From positions 1-23,454 of the IMG/VR virus record IMGVR_UViG_3300021403_000052: a stretch of 23,454 bases of DNA; one strand, written 5' to 3'. Below the pieces are notes generated by a model, which ran no database searches, was not told where the DNA came from, and saw nothing but the letters and a program-made list of their open reading frames with translations. This document shows positions 21,989-23,454 of this stretch, in pieces (within the stretch, counting starts at the first letter, position 1; each line of letters starts with the position of its first letter). The DNA is from a virus. The position numbers were made by a program, and so were the translations under genes.

Positions 21989-22057
21989 TCCCCCAGCTTG
22001 GAATCGAACCAAGATCGGTCGCGAACAGGCGACACTCTACCATTGAGCTACTGGGAA
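21989..22057 (-). tRNA. Short tRNA-like gene, anticodon probably GTT (Asn) with 6-nt loop
   Basis: A cloverleaf is visible on the minus strand. The acceptor TTCCCAG/CTGGGGG has two terminal G-T pairs. The D arm is GCTC-AATGGTA-GAGT. The anticodon stem is GTCGC/GCGAC. The T arm CTTGG-TTCGATT-CCAAG is perfect. CCA is not encoded, and the discriminator is A. The anticodon loop is CTGTTC, six nt instead of seven, base 26 appears absent and the variable loop has four nt, so total length is only 69. With U33 in place the anticodon reads GTT, but identity is uncertain. It may be degenerate or deliberately altered. Confidence 0.7.
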
Positions 22058-22170
22058 AAACATACACCCACTAACAACAAAACAACATGCATCAATATAA
22101 TCAAATGGTATATTTTTAATACAACGAACTAGCAGTATAATACCAAGTGCACAGCCCACTAGGTGGTTTG

Positions 22171-22443
22171 TCATAATTCGACCAAACCCACATAACATTC
22201 TTGACCGCAATGCTTACATAACCCTAAATTCCCAGCATATGCCCTGTTAATCAAGACCCCGTCCCATTCGTGTTTACATTGTTGTTCTGGTATGTCACAA
22301 AAATAACCATAGCTTATCGGGGGGGTAGGCTTGCCCATTTTCTTAAGACCACGCAGCCGTGAACGCTCCTGGCTTGTCATTTTGCGCCCGCACTTACCAG
22401 TGCATTTTGGGCTAGCGCAGTATATTTTGTCTTGGAACGTCAT
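22171..22443 (-). CDS. 90-aa zinc-binding protein
   Basis: The ATG at 22443 overlaps the previous stop as ATGA with GGTGG upstream, giving 90 aa; a start at 22497 lies inside the neighbour. The protein has an N-terminal Cys cluster ('YCASPKCTGKCGRK'), a basic helix ('TSQERSRLRGLKK') and a C-terminal zinc ribbon ('CKHEW', then 'CKHCG') that echoes the CDHEW/CEKCG signature of its neighbours. It appears to be a diverged member of the same tandem family, fused to a second metal site. Confidence 0.6.
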   Translation of the reverse strand: MTFQDKIYCASPKCTGKCGRKMTSQERSRLRGLKKMGKPTPPISYGYFCDIPEQQCKHEWDGVLINRAYAGNLGLCKHCGQECYVGLVEL

Positions 22444-22649
22444 TTTCCACCCGTTGGGGTCTGGTCGCACTTCTCGCAATAGGTACCATTTACCCATTCG
22501 TGATCACAATAGTTTTCTATCATTGACTTTATTTTATTAAATATGTCCATTTCTTTGTTATTTTCAAATGTTTCAACATTTTTTATTTCACAACTATCTA
22601 CGCCCCAGCATAATAGAAACTTAAGCTCTTCTTTCGTGAAATCATTCAT
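22440..22649 (-). CDS. MNDF-family zinc-ribbon mini-protein, copy 1
   Basis: The 69-aa protein starts 'MNDFTKEELKFLLCWGVDSC', has a helix with 'KIKSMIENYCDHEW' and ends with 'YCEKCDQ'. The paired CDH...CxxC ligands suggest one zinc ribbon. Copies at 22642, 23076 and 23339 share the same start and ligands. The start overlaps the previous stop (GATGAATGA). Confidence 0.7.
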   Translation of the reverse strand: MNDFTKEELKFLLCWGVDSCEIKNVETFENNKEMDIFNKIKSMIENYCDHEWVNGTYCEKCDQTPTGGK

Positions 22650-22827
22650 CTAAAACTTTCCCGCATTTCTCGCATTCAAGCGTAAAATAAGAAATTGGAA
22701 CTAACTTGTCATGATCGCAATATTTCAGAATCAAAGAACCTATTTTTTTTAATAGTTCTTTTGTCTTGTCGAAATTAGCCAAATAGCAGTACATTAACTC
22801 TAGCTCTTCTTTAGTAAAGTCATTCAT
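22642..22827 (-). CDS. MNDF-family zinc-ribbon mini-protein, copy 2
   Basis: I start at 22827 (the shared 'MNDFTKEELELMYCYLANFD'), giving 61 aa, rather than at 22863 inside the neighbour. The C-terminal half has 'LILKYCDHDKL' and 'CEKCGKVLDE'. The same GATGAATGA stop-start junction occurs at both ends of the gene. Confidence 0.7.
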   Translation of the reverse strand: MNDFTKEELELMYCYLANFDKTKELLKKIGSLILKYCDHDKLVPISYFTLECEKCGKVLDE

Positions 22828-23020
22828 CCCCAGCCTCGCAAAAATCCAATAAAGCATGAGCAAATATCAATGCCTGGCGTTTATTCAAAAACAATGAGGC
22901 TTTCCAGTGAGTCAGATCTCTTTTTTCATCACCTTGAATCGCAACCAAAATATCACCGTTGCTATCATAATTAATCGATATTTCGGTTTCGTTTGTGTCT
23001 TTAAAATTTAATGTTTTCAT
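22820..23020 (-). CDS. 66-aa protein unrelated to its zinc-ribbon neighbours
   Basis: The ATG at 23020 gives 66 aa. The sequence is beta then alpha: 'LNFKDTNETEISINYDSNGD', then 'HWKASLFLNKRQALIFAHAL' and an acidic end. It carries no Cys ligand pair and interrupts the MNDF tandem array. No family recognised. Confidence 0.6.
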   Translation of the reverse strand: MKTLNFKDTNETEISINYDSNGDILVAIQGDEKRDLTHWKASLFLNKRQALIFAHALLDFCEAGDE

Positions 23021-23022
23021 AA

Positions 23023-23079
23023 TCAACGCCCACCATTCTTGATTTCATATTCTAGATCTTCTTTCTTGAAGTCATTCAT
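23023..23079 (-). pseudogene. 18-aa remnant of an MNDF-family gene
   Basis: The frame reads 'MNDFKKEDLEYEIKNGGR' and stops. It has the family start and the same junction with the preceding gene (overlap with a stop), but the zinc-binding half is missing. It is most likely a truncated duplicate, although a leader peptide for the 66-aa gene is possible. Confidence 0.5.
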
Positions 23080-23342
23080 TTATCGACCTCCAATAAATCC
23101 ACGATTTCACTAAAATCATAATATTTAAATTTCCCCCATAATTTAAGCCCGCACTTTTCGCATTCACATTTTGCGTTAGGGCAATAGCAATCAGGAAGAA
23201 ATTCATGATCGCAATAGTTCTCTATCAATTCTTTTATTTTGCTTAGTAATTCTATACAGTCACTATTTTGTCTAAATATATTAACGTTCTGCAAAGCTAA
23301 ATGTTTTAGCATGATTAATTCTTCTTTAGTGAAATCATTCAT
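23076..23342 (-). CDS. MNDF-family zinc-ribbon mini-protein, copy 3
   Basis: The 88-aa copy starts 'MNDFTKEELIMLKHLALQNV', has 'KIKELIENYCDHEF' and a cysteine-rich 'CYCPNAKCECEKCG' (five Cys), and carries an extra aromatic/acidic tail ('FKYYDFSEIVDLLEVDK'). The additional Cys residues may add a second metal ligand set. The start overlaps the previous copy's stop. Confidence 0.7.
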   Translation of the reverse strand: MNDFTKEELIMLKHLALQNVNIFRQNSDCIELLSKIKELIENYCDHEFLPDCYCPNAKCECEKCGLKLWGKFKYYDFSEIVDLLEVDK

Positions 23343-23454
23343 AACTTAAGCCCGCATTTAGTGCAACTACATTGCGAATCAGGACAGCCACAGCAGGGAT
23401 TTTCCCAGTCATGATCACAATAGTTTTCTATCATAGATTGTATTTTGTTGATCA
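23339..23454 (-). CDS. MNDF-family zinc-ribbon mini-protein, copy 4 (5' end beyond window)
   Basis: The frame is open to the right edge and ends 'SMIENYCDHDWENPCCGCPD', then 'CSCTKCGLKL'. It matches the C-terminal half of copies 1-3, so the tandem array continues outside the window. N-terminal sequence is missing. Confidence 0.65.
   Translation of the reverse strand, partial: INKIQSMIENYCDHDWENPCCGCPDSQCSCTKCGLKL

Noticed and set aside
21966-22067. N-terminal extension of the 80-aa gene
   Set aside because: The residues are a direct translation of the tRNA gene; an internal ATG with an SD is the better start.
22068-22170. Promoter for the tRNA and 80-aa gene
   Set aside because: Only poor -35/-10 matches are visible; the short gap has no convincing signal.
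1-23454. CRISPR array, integrase, insertion sequence or rRNA
   Set aside because: No regular spaced repeats, transposase or recombinase motifs, or rRNA sequence seen on either strand.

Overview
The window is a piece of a tailed double-stranded DNA phage genome with a podovirus (P22-type) virion module. Fourteen minus-strand genes follow the P22 morphogenesis order: small terminase, large terminase, portal, scaffold, coat, gp4-like, gp10-like, gp7-like, gp20-like, gp16-like and finally a tail fibre/spike-like protein. Several lengths sit close to P22 values (portal 727 aa, coat 444, gp7-like 230, gp20-like 459, large terminase 517). The sequence is AT-rich and gene-dense with ATGA/TAATG stop-start overlaps. 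The host cannot be named from sequence alone; strong Shine-Dalgarno (SD) sites and sigma70-like promoters point to an ordinary bacterium, probably proteobacterial.

Layout. 1-1517: 3'-truncated tail fibre-like gene. 1558-2124: winged-helix DNA-binding protein carrying three DNA repeats inside its gene (lambda-O-like replication initiator, or a regulator). 2238-2264: intrinsic terminator closing the long late operon. 2282-9495: a tiny membrane peptide, three ejection-type proteins, the gp10-like tail protein, two small membrane proteins and a gp4-like tail connector. 9512-13107: a secreted-looking virion protein, a zinc-rich HNH endonuclease, coat and scaffold, with an internal sigma70 promoter at 13215-13243. 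13380-15646: twelve tiny, mostly lysine-rich proteins and one membrane protein. 15624-20145: portal, an 80-aa protein, terminases and a DnaJ-type zinc mini-protein.

20146-20286 is a divergent control region. It carries a near-consensus plus-strand promoter with a palindrome at its start point, driving seven small plus-strand (probably early) genes up to 21752. These converge on a second minus-strand block (21723-23454). That block holds an 80-aa phage protein, a short odd tRNA and a tandem family of 'MNDF...' zinc-ribbon mini-proteins that runs off the right edge.

The most striking unexplained signal is that at least seven late genes have their SD presented in the loop of a perfect small hairpin (for example AATATC-AAGGAT-GATATT and TTAACC-AAGGAC-GGTTAA). 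The best loops match the ANGGA hexaloop bound by CsrA/RsmA proteins. This suggests a shared translational control of virion genes. Other highlights are the iteron-like repeats, the paralogous zinc-ribbon array, the 69-nt tRNA with a 6-nt anticodon loop, and an HNH enzyme with three zinc modules.
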